The notes under the pieces: generated by a model | Told to the model about the DNA's origin: nothing | What the model saw: only the letters and a program-made list of their open reading frames with translations | Database searches by the model: none | Program-made: the position numbers and the translations under genes | Shown: positions 25,366 to 34,346 of the stretch, one piece after another | Layout of the letters: each line of letters starts with the position of its first letter | Position numbering within the stretch: position 1 is the stretch's first letter | Assembly: GCA_963665765.1 (NCBI GenBank) | Contig: OY762464.1 | Location: 1,054,001-1,118,000 of the forward strand | From: Bin76 sp963665765 | GTDB taxonomy: Bacteria; Actinomycetota; Acidimicrobiia; Spongiisociales; ZC4RG35 | DNA: 64,000 nucleotides | Reading direction: 5' to 3'

Positions 25366-26150
25366 GGGCCCCAGATTCCTCTTTTGATGAACACTTCTCG
25401 CAGCAGATCGGGACGGTCGGTCATGATCCCGTCCACCCCCCGATCCAGCAGGCTTTCCATCTGCACGGGGCGGTTGATCGTCCAAACCTGCACGGCCAGT
25501 CCCATGCGATGGTAAGCCCGGACCGTTCGCCGGGTGACCAGCGGAACCAGACCGGAACGAGCGGGAATCTGCAGGGCGACATGGCGGCTTTGGGCCCGTC
25601 GCCCGAACCAGGCGGCTTTCACCAAGCGAGCCACCTCTGCCTCTCCGGCGGAGGTCGACACCGAACCGCCGGACAGCTTCTCCAAGCGGGCCAGCCGGGC
25701 GTCGGAAAAGGATGCGACTATCACCCGATCGGCCAATCTCATTCGACGAATCAGCCCCAACACCGGTTCCTCCGTGTGATCGGCCTTCAGTTCCAGCACC
25801 ATGTGGAGATCCGGAAAGGCGCCGGCCACCTCCTCCAGGGAGGGAACCCGCACTCCCTGTGCTCGGAAGGGAAAACCCCGATCAGGATGATGGTGATATC
25901 CGGCGTCCAGTTCCTGCACCTCCCCCCAGGCCAGGTCTTTTATTTCTCCCTGCCCGTTGGTGGTCCTGGACAGGGTCGGATCATGGAAACACACCGGCAC
26001 TCCGTCGGAAGTCAAGTGGAGGTCGGTCTCTATCCATCGATAGCCCAAGGCCACCGACCGGGAAAAAGCCTCCATGGTGTTCTCCGGCCACAGCCCCGCC
26101 CCTCCCCGATGAGAGATCGCCAGCGGCGCCGAGTCAGACCCCCGAGTCAT
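25362..26150 (-). CDS. Glycerophosphodiester phosphodiesterase
   Basis: This 262-residue TIM-barrel hydrolase has the catalytic and metal-binding motifs of the family: SHRGGAGLWPENTMEAF at residue 13, IETDLHLTSDG at 40, and VCFHDPTLSRTTNG at 53. The lysine is seen in LELKADHT. It hydrolyses glycerophosphodiesters to glycerol-3-phosphate and an alcohol. No signal peptide is visible, so it is probably cytosolic. It is translationally coupled to the exporter permease downstream (4-base overlap) and to the zinc-finger protein upstream (17-base overlap). This hints at a shared pathway in glycerol-phosphate-containing envelope polymers or lipid turnover. Confidence 0.92.
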   Translation of the reverse strand: MTRGSDSAPLAISHRGGAGLWPENTMEAFSRSVALGYRWIETDLHLTSDGVPVCFHDPTLSRTTNGQGEIKDLAWGEVQELDAGYHHHPDRGFPFRAQGVRVPSLEEVAGAFPDLHMVLELKADHTEEPVLGLIRRMRLADRVIVASFSDARLARLEKLSGGSVSTSAGEAEVARLVKAAWFGRRAQSRHVALQIPARSGLVPLVTRRTVRAYHRMGLAVQVWTINRPVQMESLLDRGVDGIMTDRPDLLREVFIKRGIWGP

Positions 26151-27381
26151 CCGATTGGCCCACCGAGGTCAGATCACCGTCTCGGATCAACTCCCACACC
26201 AGGGGCAGGTCGGGGTGATTGGCCAGCTCACCGAAACCGCCTGCCTCCAGGATCACTATGTCTCCCACCGCCCCCCGACCGATCCACCCTCTCGCCTTGT
26301 CTCCCACCGCCCGCGCTCCCCCGAACGTGGCGCACCACAAGGCGGTCTCCATCGGCACGTCCCCGGCTTCGGAAGCCACCCACGCCAGAAAAGGCATGGA
26401 GGTCACCGATCGGCCACCGGGCAGGCAACCGGTGCCCAACGCCACCGGTATGCCCAGATCGATCAGTCCTCTGATGGGAAGGCGCGCCCGGATGCTGTTC
26501 ATGGGAAGCACCACCACGGCCCCTCCGCTGTTTCGCAGAGCCTGCAGGGTCAACTCGTCCAACCGGGTCATGTCCTGAACCGCCAAGGGCCGCATGGAAC
26601 GAACCAGGTCGGTGGGGATGTCCGGTGTCCCATGCAGCCTCACCCGTTTTCGCAGGCTGCCCATGGTGTTGCACAGCCGGCGGGCGTCCCCGTTGGAATA
26701 GCCTTCCGCGCCGACTCGGACGGAGACCCCGGACACATACTGGGCAACCTCCCGGATGAACCGCTTCCCCTCCGGATCATGAGGGGAGATCCCGGCTTCG
26801 ACCCCTACTCTCCAGTTCGCCACCACCTTCAAGGGAAGCTGCTGTCTTATAACATTTGCCGCCCCGAGACGACCCTTGTCCTCGGCCAGGTTCCCCCGGG
26901 TTCCCACCGACACCGACAAACAGGTTGCCCCGCCCGCCAGCAGCCGCCCGGCCCATTCGGTGGCCACGTCTTCCACCGACACCTCCTCGGACGTCACCTG
27001 TGACTCCGCGGTCCCCGCCACCTGGCAGAAGGCATCCACGAATCCTGGCACCGCCACCCGGCCGCCGCAGTCAAATCGTGGCAGATCACCAAGTTGGGGT
27101 GGTATCTCGTCCTCCACCCCCACCCAGGCCACCCTCCCTTTCCGGATCGCCACCGCCGCGCGGTCGATGATCCCGAACGAACTTCCCCATGAGGGGTCGT
27201 TGGTCATCAAACGCCCGATACCCGTGACCAATCGATCGGTTCCCGGCGGGCGAAGGGCCTCCTGGGCGACGGTATGAGCCGTGACCGCACATTCGTCGCA
27301 GATACTCACCCCCTTCGGGCCCGCCACCACATAGGAACCGGCACCGGGAAGCCGACTGCAAAATGAGCATCTGGAGGGCAT
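26134..27381 (-). CDS. ClpX-type zinc finger fused to a degenerate amidohydrolase
   Basis: This 415-residue protein begins with a four-cysteine zinc finger (Cys5, Cys8, Cys28, Cys31; CSFCSRLPGAG...CDEC), like the N-terminal domain of ClpX. The rest follows the imidazolonepropionase/amidohydrolase layout, with a beta-sandwich segment (AVAIRKGRVAWVG), the PGFVDAF barrel entry, and a late GIPVALGTGCLPGG segment. In active enzymes these are PGxVDxHxH and GTDxNPG, so the HxH metal ligands and the catalytic Asp are missing. It is probably a pseudoenzyme with a recruitment or binding role. The gene is upstream of and overlaps the glycerophosphodiesterase. Confidence 0.82.
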   Translation of the reverse strand: MPSRCSFCSRLPGAGSYVVAGPKGVSICDECAVTAHTVAQEALRPPGTDRLVTGIGRLMTNDPSWGSSFGIIDRAAVAIRKGRVAWVGVEDEIPPQLGDLPRFDCGGRVAVPGFVDAFCQVAGTAESQVTSEEVSVEDVATEWAGRLLAGGATCLSVSVGTRGNLAEDKGRLGAANVIRQQLPLKVVANWRVGVEAGISPHDPEGKRFIREVAQYVSGVSVRVGAEGYSNGDARRLCNTMGSLRKRVRLHGTPDIPTDLVRSMRPLAVQDMTRLDELTLQALRNSGGAVVVLPMNSIRARLPIRGLIDLGIPVALGTGCLPGGRSVTSMPFLAWVASEAGDVPMETALWCATFGGARAVGDKARGWIGRGAVGDIVILEAGGFGELANHPDLPLVWELIRDGDLTSVGQSDDSGV

Positions 27382-27508
27382 TAGAAGCTGAGCCTAAAGA
27401 AGTTGGGCTGGGACCGCGGAATATAGGGGAAGGCTACCCTGCGGATATGAAAACGAGATAGCGCTTTGGTACCGTGAGGTCCATACAAAGGCGAAAGGGG
27501 CTCCATTC

Positions 27509-28285
27509 ATGCAATGCGGATACGAGTTGGCGGGGGAAGTGGCGATAGTCACCCTGAAGCGCCCTTCACGCTATAACGCCCTCACTCTCGCCATGACCCG
27601 GGAACTCACCGAGGCCATCCGACAAGCCGGTCGGGAAGCCCGGGCGACGGTGATAACCGGAGAGGGTCGGGCGTTTTGTGCCGGGGCCGATCTCATCGAA
27701 CTGACCGGGGAGATGGAAAGGGAGGGTGATCTCGAAACCCTCCTCCACCGCCATTTCCATCCCCTGATCGAGGCGCTTCATCAGTCGACGACGCCGACGG
27801 TGGCCGCCATCAACGGCCCCGCCGCCGGGGCCGGGATGGGGATCGCCCTCAGCTGTGATTTGCGGGTGATGGATCCTCGATCCTACTTCATGAGCGCCTT
27901 TATCCACCTGGGGCTTACCCCCGACTCGGGGACGGCCTGGTATCTGCCCCAGATGGTGGGACTGGGCCGGGCGATCGAAATCACCATGTCCGGGAGGAAA
28001 GTGCCCGCCCAGGAGTCCTCGGAGATCGGTCTCTGCCACCGGATATCGGACGAAGGAGAGGCGTTGTCGGAGGCCATTGCATGGGCTAAGCAGCTCTGCG
28101 ACGGCCCCACCACGGCCTACGCCGCCAACCGAAAACTCCTATACCAGATATCGACCGCCGACTTCACCACCGGCTTGGCCGCCGAAGCCGCCAGCCAGGG
28201 ACATCTGGGTCAATCGGCGCTTTTCTTGGAGGGAGTTTCGGCCTTCCGAGAGAAACGGAAAGCCGATTTCCGTTCGGTGGTGTAG
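27509..28285 (+). CDS. Enoyl-CoA hydratase/isomerase family protein
   Basis: This 258-residue crotonase-fold protein has the CoA/oxyanion segments AFCAGADLIEL and NGPAAGAGMGIALSCDLRV, and an active-site helix containing LTPDSGTAWYLPQMVG. A GAAAGGGG ribosome-binding site lies upstream of ATG 27509. The D-S-G arrangement in the last motif is common in PaaG/MenB-like relatives rather than classic hydratases with two glutamates. It may therefore be an isomerase or hydrolase of CoA thioesters. It stands alone on the plus strand with no operon partner. Confidence 0.88.
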   Translation: MQCGYELAGEVAIVTLKRPSRYNALTLAMTRELTEAIRQAGREARATVITGEGRAFCAGADLIELTGEMEREGDLETLLHRHFHPLIEALHQSTTPTVAAINGPAAGAGMGIALSCDLRVMDPRSYFMSAFIHLGLTPDSGTAWYLPQMVGLGRAIEITMSGRKVPAQESSEIGLCHRISDEGEALSEAIAWAKQLCDGPTTAYAANRKLLYQISTADFTTGLAAEAASQGHLGQSALFLEGVSAFREKRKADFRSVV

Positions 28286-28385
28286 GGAAACTCACCCGAT
28301 CCCCGACGTATGAGGGCTCGGCGGATCCCCGACAAGGCATCTTGAAGAGAGTGGCCTGCCACTTCCGGTCAGGCGATCCGAAGAG

Positions 28386-28793
28386 TCAGATCTTCACTAC
28401 ATAGACAGTGAGGGTCAGGTCGAGACCCTGACCTTGGCCGACTGCCACCCCCACGGCGGTGTTCAGCCACGACAGATCGTCATCGGAGGTCTGAAAGGTG
28501 AGAAGTTCCTGCGGCATTGCCTCGGTCTTCGACTTCATGATGCTCACTCCCGAAGCCCGGTAGGAGACCGTCTGACGTCCTTTTCCGATCACCCCCCGGA
28601 TGTCGAGGTCGAGGTTCCCATCGGCTCGGATGGTGGCGTAGTCCACCCCCGACACCGGCCGGGCGGCTTCCCAATGGGGACCCTCCGCAGTTCCCTCGAA
28701 AGCAAAATCGATCCGGACGCCGGCCGGGGTCCTGCCCAGCATCCGGGGACGGAGGACGGCTGTGATGGTGCAGAATTCTTCCAGGGCGGGCAT
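28386..28793 (-). CDS. DUF3237 family protein
   Basis: This 135-residue protein has the DUF3237/UPF0311 pattern. The N-terminal beta-strand region contains RPRMLGRTPAGVRIDFAFEG. It is followed by GPHWEAARPVSGVDYATIRADGNLDLDIRGVI, where the D-G-x-L-D-L-D-x-R motif is the family core, and ends with a beta-strand LDLTLTVYVVKI. The family probably forms a beta-barrel, but no biochemical role is established. It is transcribed opposite the SRAP gene, with 43 bases between starts. Confidence 0.7.
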   Translation of the reverse strand: MPALEEFCTITAVLRPRMLGRTPAGVRIDFAFEGTAEGPHWEAARPVSGVDYATIRADGNLDLDIRGVIGKGRQTVSYRASGVSIMKSKTEAMPQELLTFQTSDDDLSWLNTAVGVAVGQGQGLDLTLTVYVVKI

Positions 28794-28836
28794 GGCATCG
28801 ACTCCTCGGGACGGGGATCACTTAAACTAGTTGGGA

Positions 28837-29532
28837 ATGTGCGGCAGGTTTGGCCAAGCCGGGGGTCCTGATTACTACGGGGATTTCCTGCACACCGACC
28901 GGATGGTCGAAAAGCCCCTCTCCCCCAGTTGGAATGTTGCCCCCACCGATCCGGTGTATGCGGTCCGTCATCGCAAGGGCGCTACCCGTCTGGAGATTGT
29001 GCGCTGGGGTCTGATTCCCCACTGGGCACCCGATCTTCGGACCTTTCACATCAACGCCCGAGCCGAGACCCTGGTGGAAAAACCCCTATTCCGGAACGGA
29101 CTGACCCGGCGGCGCTGCCTGATTCCCGCCGATGGCTTCTATGAATGGACCGCCCGCTCCGAGGGCCACGTTCCCTACTGGTTCCATCGCCACGACGGCC
29201 GCCCACTCGCTTTGGCAGGCATCTGGTCTGTGCGGCGCCATCCACACAGCCAAGAGTGGCTCGTGTCCTGCGCCATCATTACCGGCCCATCCCAAGGGCC
29301 GGTCTCTGCCGTCCACCATCGCATGCCGGTCGCCCTGCCTTCCGATCGTTGGGCGCCGTGGCTGGATCCCCACCTCGACGATCCCCACGCCGCCCACCGC
29401 CTGCTGACCGATCCCGACCTGACCGGATGGAACACTCACCCGGTGTCCCGCCGGGTCAACCAAGTAGCCAACAATGACCCGACTCTCATCGAAGCGGTCT
29501 CCTATCCCTCCGCTCCCACCTTGGGGGTATAA
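28837..29532 (+). CDS. SRAP-domain (YedK/HMCES) DNA-protein crosslink protein
   Basis: The start at ATG 28837 is fixed by biology. Removal of the initiator Met must expose the catalytic Cys of MCGRFG, so the longer frame from TTG 28831 is unlikely. At 231 residues it has the SRAP motifs PSWNVAPTDP (conserved Asn), INARAETLVEKPLF, RRCLIPADGFYEW (conserved Glu) and the His-containing VHHRMPV. SRAP proteins form a stable thiazolidine link with abasic sites in single-stranded DNA and shield them during replication. All key residues (Cys2, Asn, Glu, His) are present. Confidence 0.93.
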   Translation: MCGRFGQAGGPDYYGDFLHTDRMVEKPLSPSWNVAPTDPVYAVRHRKGATRLEIVRWGLIPHWAPDLRTFHINARAETLVEKPLFRNGLTRRRCLIPADGFYEWTARSEGHVPYWFHRHDGRPLALAGIWSVRRHPHSQEWLVSCAIITGPSQGPVSAVHHRMPVALPSDRWAPWLDPHLDDPHAAHRLLTDPDLTGWNTHPVSRRVNQVANNDPTLIEAVSYPSAPTLGV

Positions 29533-29556
29533 CAAACGTTCTCCCTCATCCCCAGG

Positions 29557-30111
29557 TCAGGGTTGTCGGCCCACCAGCGCCAGGTAGCGATCGACTATCG
29601 AGGCGTTTTCGGGGACCTCGACCGGAGGACCGATCCGACCGGTCCGGCGGAACATCTCGGCCCGGGCACCGATCAGATCGTAACTGACCTGGCAAAGTTC
29701 GGGCGGAAGACTGACCTCGACTCCGGTGGCCTTCCCGATGTCCCAGGCATGGGTTAGGGGATCCCATTGCACGTAGGACACGAAAGACGCCATGTCCATC
29801 CTCCCGAACCAATATTTGTCTTCCCGGTCCAGCACGCCCGGTTGGCCAAGCGCCTCCAGCACCGACGCCCTGGTCTGCTCCCAGCGAGCCGGCGGATCAT
29901 CGGGTGGCTCGGGCATAACCGGGCGGCCCCACTCGCCGGTCCGGGCGATCTCCGCCAAGGCATCCAGCACCCCGCACTGGTGCGCCACCACATCACGGGC
30001 CGTCCAGCCCTCACAGGGGGAGTCATTGTCCCAAGCCTCTGGTGGAACCTGCCGACACACGGCATCGAAGGTGTCAACGGCTCGGATGAAGTTGGCCAGC
30101 TTGCGGTTCAT
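29557..30111 (-). CDS. TIGR03086/DinB-fold mycothiol-type metal-binding protein
   Basis: This 184-residue four-helix protein has the maleylpyruvate isomerase N-terminal pattern common in actinobacteria. SPCEGWTARDVVAHQCG supplies one metal-ligand His, and DPLTHAWDIGKATG supplies another. The family includes mycothiol-dependent enzymes and TIGR03086 proteins of unknown substrate. It faces gamma-glutamyltransferase across a short divergent spacer. The thiol cofactor link is an inference from the family. Confidence 0.8.
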   Translation of the reverse strand: MNRKLANFIRAVDTFDAVCRQVPPEAWDNDSPCEGWTARDVVAHQCGVLDALAEIARTGEWGRPVMPEPPDDPPARWEQTRASVLEALGQPGVLDREDKYWFGRMDMASFVSYVQWDPLTHAWDIGKATGVEVSLPPELCQVSYDLIGARAEMFRRTGRIGPPVEVPENASIVDRYLALVGRQP

Positions 30112-30224
30112 CGGCGATGCTCATGGTAACCGAGCCACCGGCGCCCGACTCGCCGTCTCCCCGGTGGCTCGAGGTCCTATTCTCGAAGGCAGGGCGAGGG
30201 CACCGAATTTCAAAGGAGCGTGAC

Positions 30225-32027
30225 ATGCCTGATCGGGGCACCACCGGAAACTCTTGCGCCGGGTATTTTGGGGCCTGGTCCACCACTCGTCCCGTCATAT
30301 CCGGAACCCGAGGGGTCATATCAAGCGGCCACCCCCTGACGTCGATGGCCGGCATGCGCATGATGCTTTCGGGAGGAAACGCCTTCGACGCGGTGGTCGC
30401 CGCCCTGTTCGCCGCCGCGGTGGTGGAACCGACCGCCGCCTTTTCCCTGGCGGCCGAGAGCGTTTTCATGGTCTACGACTCCCGCTCGGGCAACCTCTGC
30501 TCACTGAGCGGACAGGGAGTGGCGCCCGCCAGAGCAACGGTGGACTTCTACCGGGCGGCCGGTCTGGAGTCGATCCCCACCGGACCGGGCAAGTCCGCCC
30601 CGCTGTCCTTCACCGTGCCGGGCGCTACCCATGCCGCCATATCACTGCTCGATCGGTATGGCGGCAAGAGCCTGGGTGAGGTCATTGCGCCCGCCATCCG
30701 ATATGCCGCGGAGGGAATCCCCCTGTATAGCCATATGATCGCATTCCTGCAGCAGGAACCCACCATCGCCCAGTTCAAGCTCTTTCCCCACGGAGGGCGG
30801 GAGGTCTTCTACCCCGACAGCCGAGTGCCCGAAGCGGGGTCGCTCCTGGTGCAGCCCGGTCTGGCGAAAACCCTGAGAGCCCTGGCGGCGGCCGAGAACC
30901 GCCGCTCGGGCACTCGATCGGATGGACTGCACGCCGCTGCCGACGAGTTTCACCGCGGCGGGGTGGCCAGGTTGATCGCCGATTCGTCGGCCCGCGTCGG
31001 CGGAGTCTTGGATTACCAGGATCTGGCCGGCTATCGGTCCCGATTCGAGACGCCGCTTTCCGTCACCTTCGCCGGCCATGAGATTTATGGCCAAAGGACC
31101 TGGTCGCAGGCCGCAGTCCTTCTCCAGGCTCTGAACATACTCCGACATTTTGACCTCCGGGCGATGGGTCACAACACCCCCGCCTACATTCACACGGTCA
31201 CCGAGGCCCTCAAGCTGTCGTTGGCCGACCGCCATGCCTACTATGGCGACCCCGATCATGCGACCGTGCCGGTGGAGGGACTGCTGTCGAGGGAATATGG
31301 CGCAGCTCGGGCCTCGATGATCGACCCCGCTCGCGCTTTCCCGCAAATGCCGACTCCCGGCGACCCCTTGACCCTCTCCGCACACTCGGCAGTGCCGGTT
31401 GGCCCGGCGGCGCCCACCTCGCGGCAAGACACCTCGGCCGCTCTTGATGCCGGCACCACCCACATCGCAGCCATCGACGGGGAGGGCAACCTGGCAGCCG
31501 CCACTCCCAGCGGCGGGTCCTTTGAAAAATCGGTGTACTTCGGGGAACTGGGATGTGCGCTCAGCACTCGCATCGAAGTGTTCAACCTGTGGCCGGGCCA
31601 TCCCAATGTCATTGCGCCCGGCAAGCGACCTCGAACCACTCTGGTCAACTACATTGCGGTGCGAGACGGGGTGCCCACCATGACGTTCGGCTGCCCGGGC
31701 GGAGATCATCAGACGCAGGCCAATCTCCAACTCATGCTGAACACTTTCCTCTTTGGCCACAATCCCCAGGAGGCCGTCGAAGCGCCGCGGTTTGCCACCG
31801 ACAGCGTTCCCGACTCCTTCTATCCGCATCGGTACTTCCCCGGCCGACTCTCCCTGGAAAGGGCCATTCCGAACGAGACGGCGGAGGCCTTGGGCAACCT
31901 CGGTCACCGGGTAGTGCGATCCGATGCCTGCGGTATGGGCGCCATCATCACCCGCCGCCACCCCCGGTCCGGGGTGCTCAGCGCCGGCGCCGATCCCCGA
32001 AGACCCGCCTACGCGTTGGGCTGGTGA
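30225..32027 (+). CDS. Gamma-glutamyltransferase-family hydrolase
   Basis: ATG 30225 is preceded at the right distance by AAAGGAG (30212-30218), so the longer frame from 30117 is rejected. The 600-residue protein has the N-terminal GGNAFDAVVAALFAAAVVEP segment and the nucleophile threonine in DAGTTHIAAIDGEGN. Autocleavage before that Thr gives the large and small subunits. It ends with the usual MGAIITRRHPRSGVLSAGADPRRPAYALGW region. The family transfers or hydrolyses gamma-glutamyl groups, for example from glutathione. No signal peptide is visible, so the location is probably cytosolic. Confidence 0.9.
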   Translation: MPDRGTTGNSCAGYFGAWSTTRPVISGTRGVISSGHPLTSMAGMRMMLSGGNAFDAVVAALFAAAVVEPTAAFSLAAESVFMVYDSRSGNLCSLSGQGVAPARATVDFYRAAGLESIPTGPGKSAPLSFTVPGATHAAISLLDRYGGKSLGEVIAPAIRYAAEGIPLYSHMIAFLQQEPTIAQFKLFPHGGREVFYPDSRVPEAGSLLVQPGLAKTLRALAAAENRRSGTRSDGLHAAADEFHRGGVARLIADSSARVGGVLDYQDLAGYRSRFETPLSVTFAGHEIYGQRTWSQAAVLLQALNILRHFDLRAMGHNTPAYIHTVTEALKLSLADRHAYYGDPDHATVPVEGLLSREYGAARASMIDPARAFPQMPTPGDPLTLSAHSAVPVGPAAPTSRQDTSAALDAGTTHIAAIDGEGNLAAATPSGGSFEKSVYFGELGCALSTRIEVFNLWPGHPNVIAPGKRPRTTLVNYIAVRDGVPTMTFGCPGGDHQTQANLQLMLNTFLFGHNPQEAVEAPRFATDSVPDSFYPHRYFPGRLSLERAIPNETAEALGNLGHRVVRSDACGMGAIITRRHPRSGVLSAGADPRRPAYALGW

Positions 32028-32097
32028 CCAACCGGCTCTCGTCCTCCCACCTTGGCCGGCGCTCCGCGGCGCCCTCCCCCGACCATCCGGCGCGGTG

Positions 32098-32111
32098 CTG
32101 ACCGCGGTCAG
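32098..32111. repeat. Perfect 14-bp palindrome in a convergent spacer
   Basis: CTGACCGCGGTCAG reads the same on both strands. It lies between the convergent ggt-like gene and acpP. It could act as a weak bidirectional terminator or as a protein-binding site; there is no T-run on either side. Confidence 0.4.
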
Positions 32112-32150
32112 ATCCCCTCGATCGCCCCGCAGTCGGATCCGACCAGGGAC

Positions 32151-32393
32151 TTAACTCCCCAGCTTGGCGCGGATCAGTGAGGCGGCCTCTCCCACGGTGG
32201 TGATGTTCTCGGCTTCCTCATCGGGAATCTCCACGTCGAACTCATCCTCCAGCGCCATCAGCAACTCCACCACTCCGAGCGAATCAACATCCAGGTCTTC
32301 CTCGAAATTGGCGTCGGGGTGCAGCTTTTCTTCTTCAAGATCCAATTCCTCCACCAGAATTCTCATAAGCCTGCTGTCGATGTCCGCGCTCAT
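32151..32393 (-). CDS. acpP: Acyl carrier protein of fatty acid synthase II
   Basis: This 80-residue acidic protein has the classic AcpP motif DLDVDSLGVVELLMALEDEF. Ser in DSL accepts phosphopantetheine, and the C-terminus is ITTVGEAASLI. It carries growing acyl chains in type II fatty acid synthesis. It is the last gene of the leftward fabD-fabH-fabG run, 124 bases after fabG. It differs clearly from the PKS-linked ACP at 1.4 kb. Confidence 0.95.
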   Translation of the reverse strand: MSADIDSRLMRILVEELDLEEEKLHPDANFEEDLDVDSLGVVELLMALEDEFDVEIPDEEAENITTVGEAASLIRAKLGS

Positions 32394-32517
32394 AGTTTCC
32401 CTTCTTTCACTTTGGGTGGGACTCTTTTCCCGGTCAGCCTATTGGACAGGGCGAGCCCGGCGTCGGTTACCTACTTCGCCTTTAGGGTAGGCACCGAAGA
32501 GTAACCGCCGCTTTTTC

Positions 32518-33252
32518 TCAAAGCGCCAAACCTCCGTCGACCTGCCACACCTGTCCGGTCACATACGAGGCGGCGTCCGACGCCAGGAAACTCACCACCC
32601 TGGCCACTTCGGAAGGTTCGCCCACTCTGCGGAGCGCCGTGCCCGCCGCCATGGCCCCGGCCGCCGATTCGCCCAGAGCAGCGGTCATATCCGTGGTGAT
32701 GAACCCGGGCGCCACCACGTTGACGGTGATTCCCCGCGAACCCACTTCCCGGGCGACCGACTTGGCAAATCCGATCAGTCCGGCCTTGGACGCCGCGTAA
32801 TTGGCCTGCCCGGGGTTGCCGCTCACCCCCGCCACCGAACTGACGCAGACAATCCTCCCCCACCGAGTCCGCAGCATCCCCCGCAGGGCGGCAGAAGTGC
32901 ACAGATAGGCCGAACGCAGATTGACCGCGATCACCTCATCGAATTGTTCCGGACGCATCCGCACCAGCAGGGCATCCCTGGTGATTCCGGCGTTGTTGAC
33001 CAGAACCGTAACCGGCCCCCAGGCGGCCTGCACCTCCTTGAACATCCGCTTCACCGCATCGGCGTCCGATACATCCGCGCCCACCGGGCGCGCCTCGCCA
33101 CCGCCCTCCCGGATCATCTCCGTCACTTCGGCCGCGGCATCCGACCGGTGGGCGTAATTGACCGCCACCCGAAAGCCGCGTTCGGCCAGCTCCAGGCAGA
33201 CAGCCCTCCCGATGCCCCGCGACCCTCCCGTGACCAGAGCCACCCTGCTCAC
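32518..33252 (-). CDS. fabG: 3-oxoacyl-[ACP] reductase FabG
   Basis: The start chosen is GTG 33252 (VSRVALVTGGSRGIGRAVC). It overlaps the fabH stop as GTGA and gives 244 residues, normal for FabG. The longer frame overlaps fabH and is not credible. The NADPH-binding motif TGGSRGIG, the NNAG motif (VLVNNAGITRD), the catalytic Ser (VCVSSVAG) and YAASK Tyr/Lys are all present. It reduces beta-ketoacyl-ACP to beta-hydroxyacyl-ACP. Confidence 0.95.
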   Translation of the reverse strand: MSRVALVTGGSRGIGRAVCLELAERGFRVAVNYAHRSDAAAEVTEMIREGGGEARPVGADVSDADAVKRMFKEVQAAWGPVTVLVNNAGITRDALLVRMRPEQFDEVIAVNLRSAYLCTSAALRGMLRTRWGRIVCVSSVAGVSGNPGQANYAASKAGLIGFAKSVAREVGSRGITVNVVAPGFITTDMTAALGESAAGAMAAGTALRRVGEPSEVARVVSFLASDAASYVTGQVWQVDGGLAL

Positions 33253-34346
33253 TTCGGTTTCTCCGGTGCTCCAAACACCCGGAAGTTGCCCTCCAGCAAC
33301 TCCATGAGATTCCGGTCGGTCGGCGTCAGAGTGGCGTCGATGCGCTCCAACGGTTCGGTGCGATCTCCCCACCGCACCAGCGCCGCCGCCGCGGTCAATC
33401 CCCCGCCGAAGGCGGCGAACACCAGGTGGTCGCCCGGTGATATGCAACCCTGTTCCAAAGCCTCGGTAAGCGCCACGGGAATGGTGGCCGCCGAAGTGTT
33501 GCCATAGGCATGGATATTGGTGTAGACCTTTTCCGAGGACAGTTTCAACCGCCTGGCCGTGGCGTCGATGATCCGAATGTTGGCCTGGTGGGGGATCAGC
33601 AGATCCACATCTTCCAAAACCAGCCCGGCGTCATCCACCACTTTCGCCGAGAGATCACCCATTGCCACCACCGCCCGGCGGAACACTTCTCGGCCGTTCA
33701 TGCTGATTCCCCCCTCGGGGTTCTCCAGGTGCCGCGTCGGCATCCGCTTCTGGCCATCTTCGGGCACCTCCAGGTACGACAGGGCCGAGGAGTCCATTTG
33801 CATCCGTCCGGCAAGCAACCCGTAATCCTTGCTGGTGGACTCCACCACCACCGCCCCCGCCGCGTCGCCGAACAACACCGCGGTGGACCGATCGGTGAAA
33901 TCGATCAGGGCGCTAAGCCGCTCGGAAGCCACCACCAAGACCTTGGAGTACAGGCCCGATTCGATCATCTTGGAAGCGGTGATGAGAGAATAGACGAACC
34001 CGGAGCAATTGGCGTTGAGATCGAACGCCGCGGTGGACACCGGGGCGTCCAGCAAGCGGTGCAGATGAGCGGCGGTGGCGGGCACGACCGAATCAGACGT
34101 ACAGGAGGCCAGGATGATCAGATCGATGTCCTCGATGACCCGGCCGGCCGCGGCCAGAGCGTGCCGACCGGCCACCGCCCCCATATCAGACGCCTCGACA
34201 TGACTGATCCGCCGCTCCTTGATCCCCGACCGGACGGTGATCCACTCGTCGTTGGTGTCCATCATCCGTTCCAGATCAGCGTTGCTCAAGACAGTGGGGG
34301 GAACGCATCGGCCCCATCCGGTGATCGCTGCCCGTGGCATATTCAT
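33249..34346 (-). CDS. fabH: Beta-ketoacyl-ACP synthase III FabH
   Basis: This 365-residue thiolase-fold enzyme has catalytic Cys114 (DLNANCSGFVYSL), His in LLIPHQANIRIID and Asn in HAYGNTSAATIP. FabH condenses an acyl-CoA primer with malonyl-ACP to start fatty acid synthesis; actinobacterial FabH often takes branched primers. At about 365 residues it is somewhat longer than the usual 320-340, with an extended C-terminus (TDRNLMELLEGNFRVFGAPEKPK). It overlaps both fabD (ATGA) and fabG (GTGA). Confidence 0.94.
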   Translation of the reverse strand: MNMPRAAITGWGRCVPPTVLSNADLERMMDTNDEWITVRSGIKERRISHVEASDMGAVAGRHALAAAGRVIEDIDLIILASCTSDSVVPATAAHLHRLLDAPVSTAAFDLNANCSGFVYSLITASKMIESGLYSKVLVVASERLSALIDFTDRSTAVLFGDAAGAVVVESTSKDYGLLAGRMQMDSSALSYLEVPEDGQKRMPTRHLENPEGGISMNGREVFRRAVVAMGDLSAKVVDDAGLVLEDVDLLIPHQANIRIIDATARRLKLSSEKVYTNIHAYGNTSAATIPVALTEALEQGCISPGDHLVFAAFGGGLTAAAALVRWGDRTEPLERIDATLTPTDRNLMELLEGNFRVFGAPEKPK

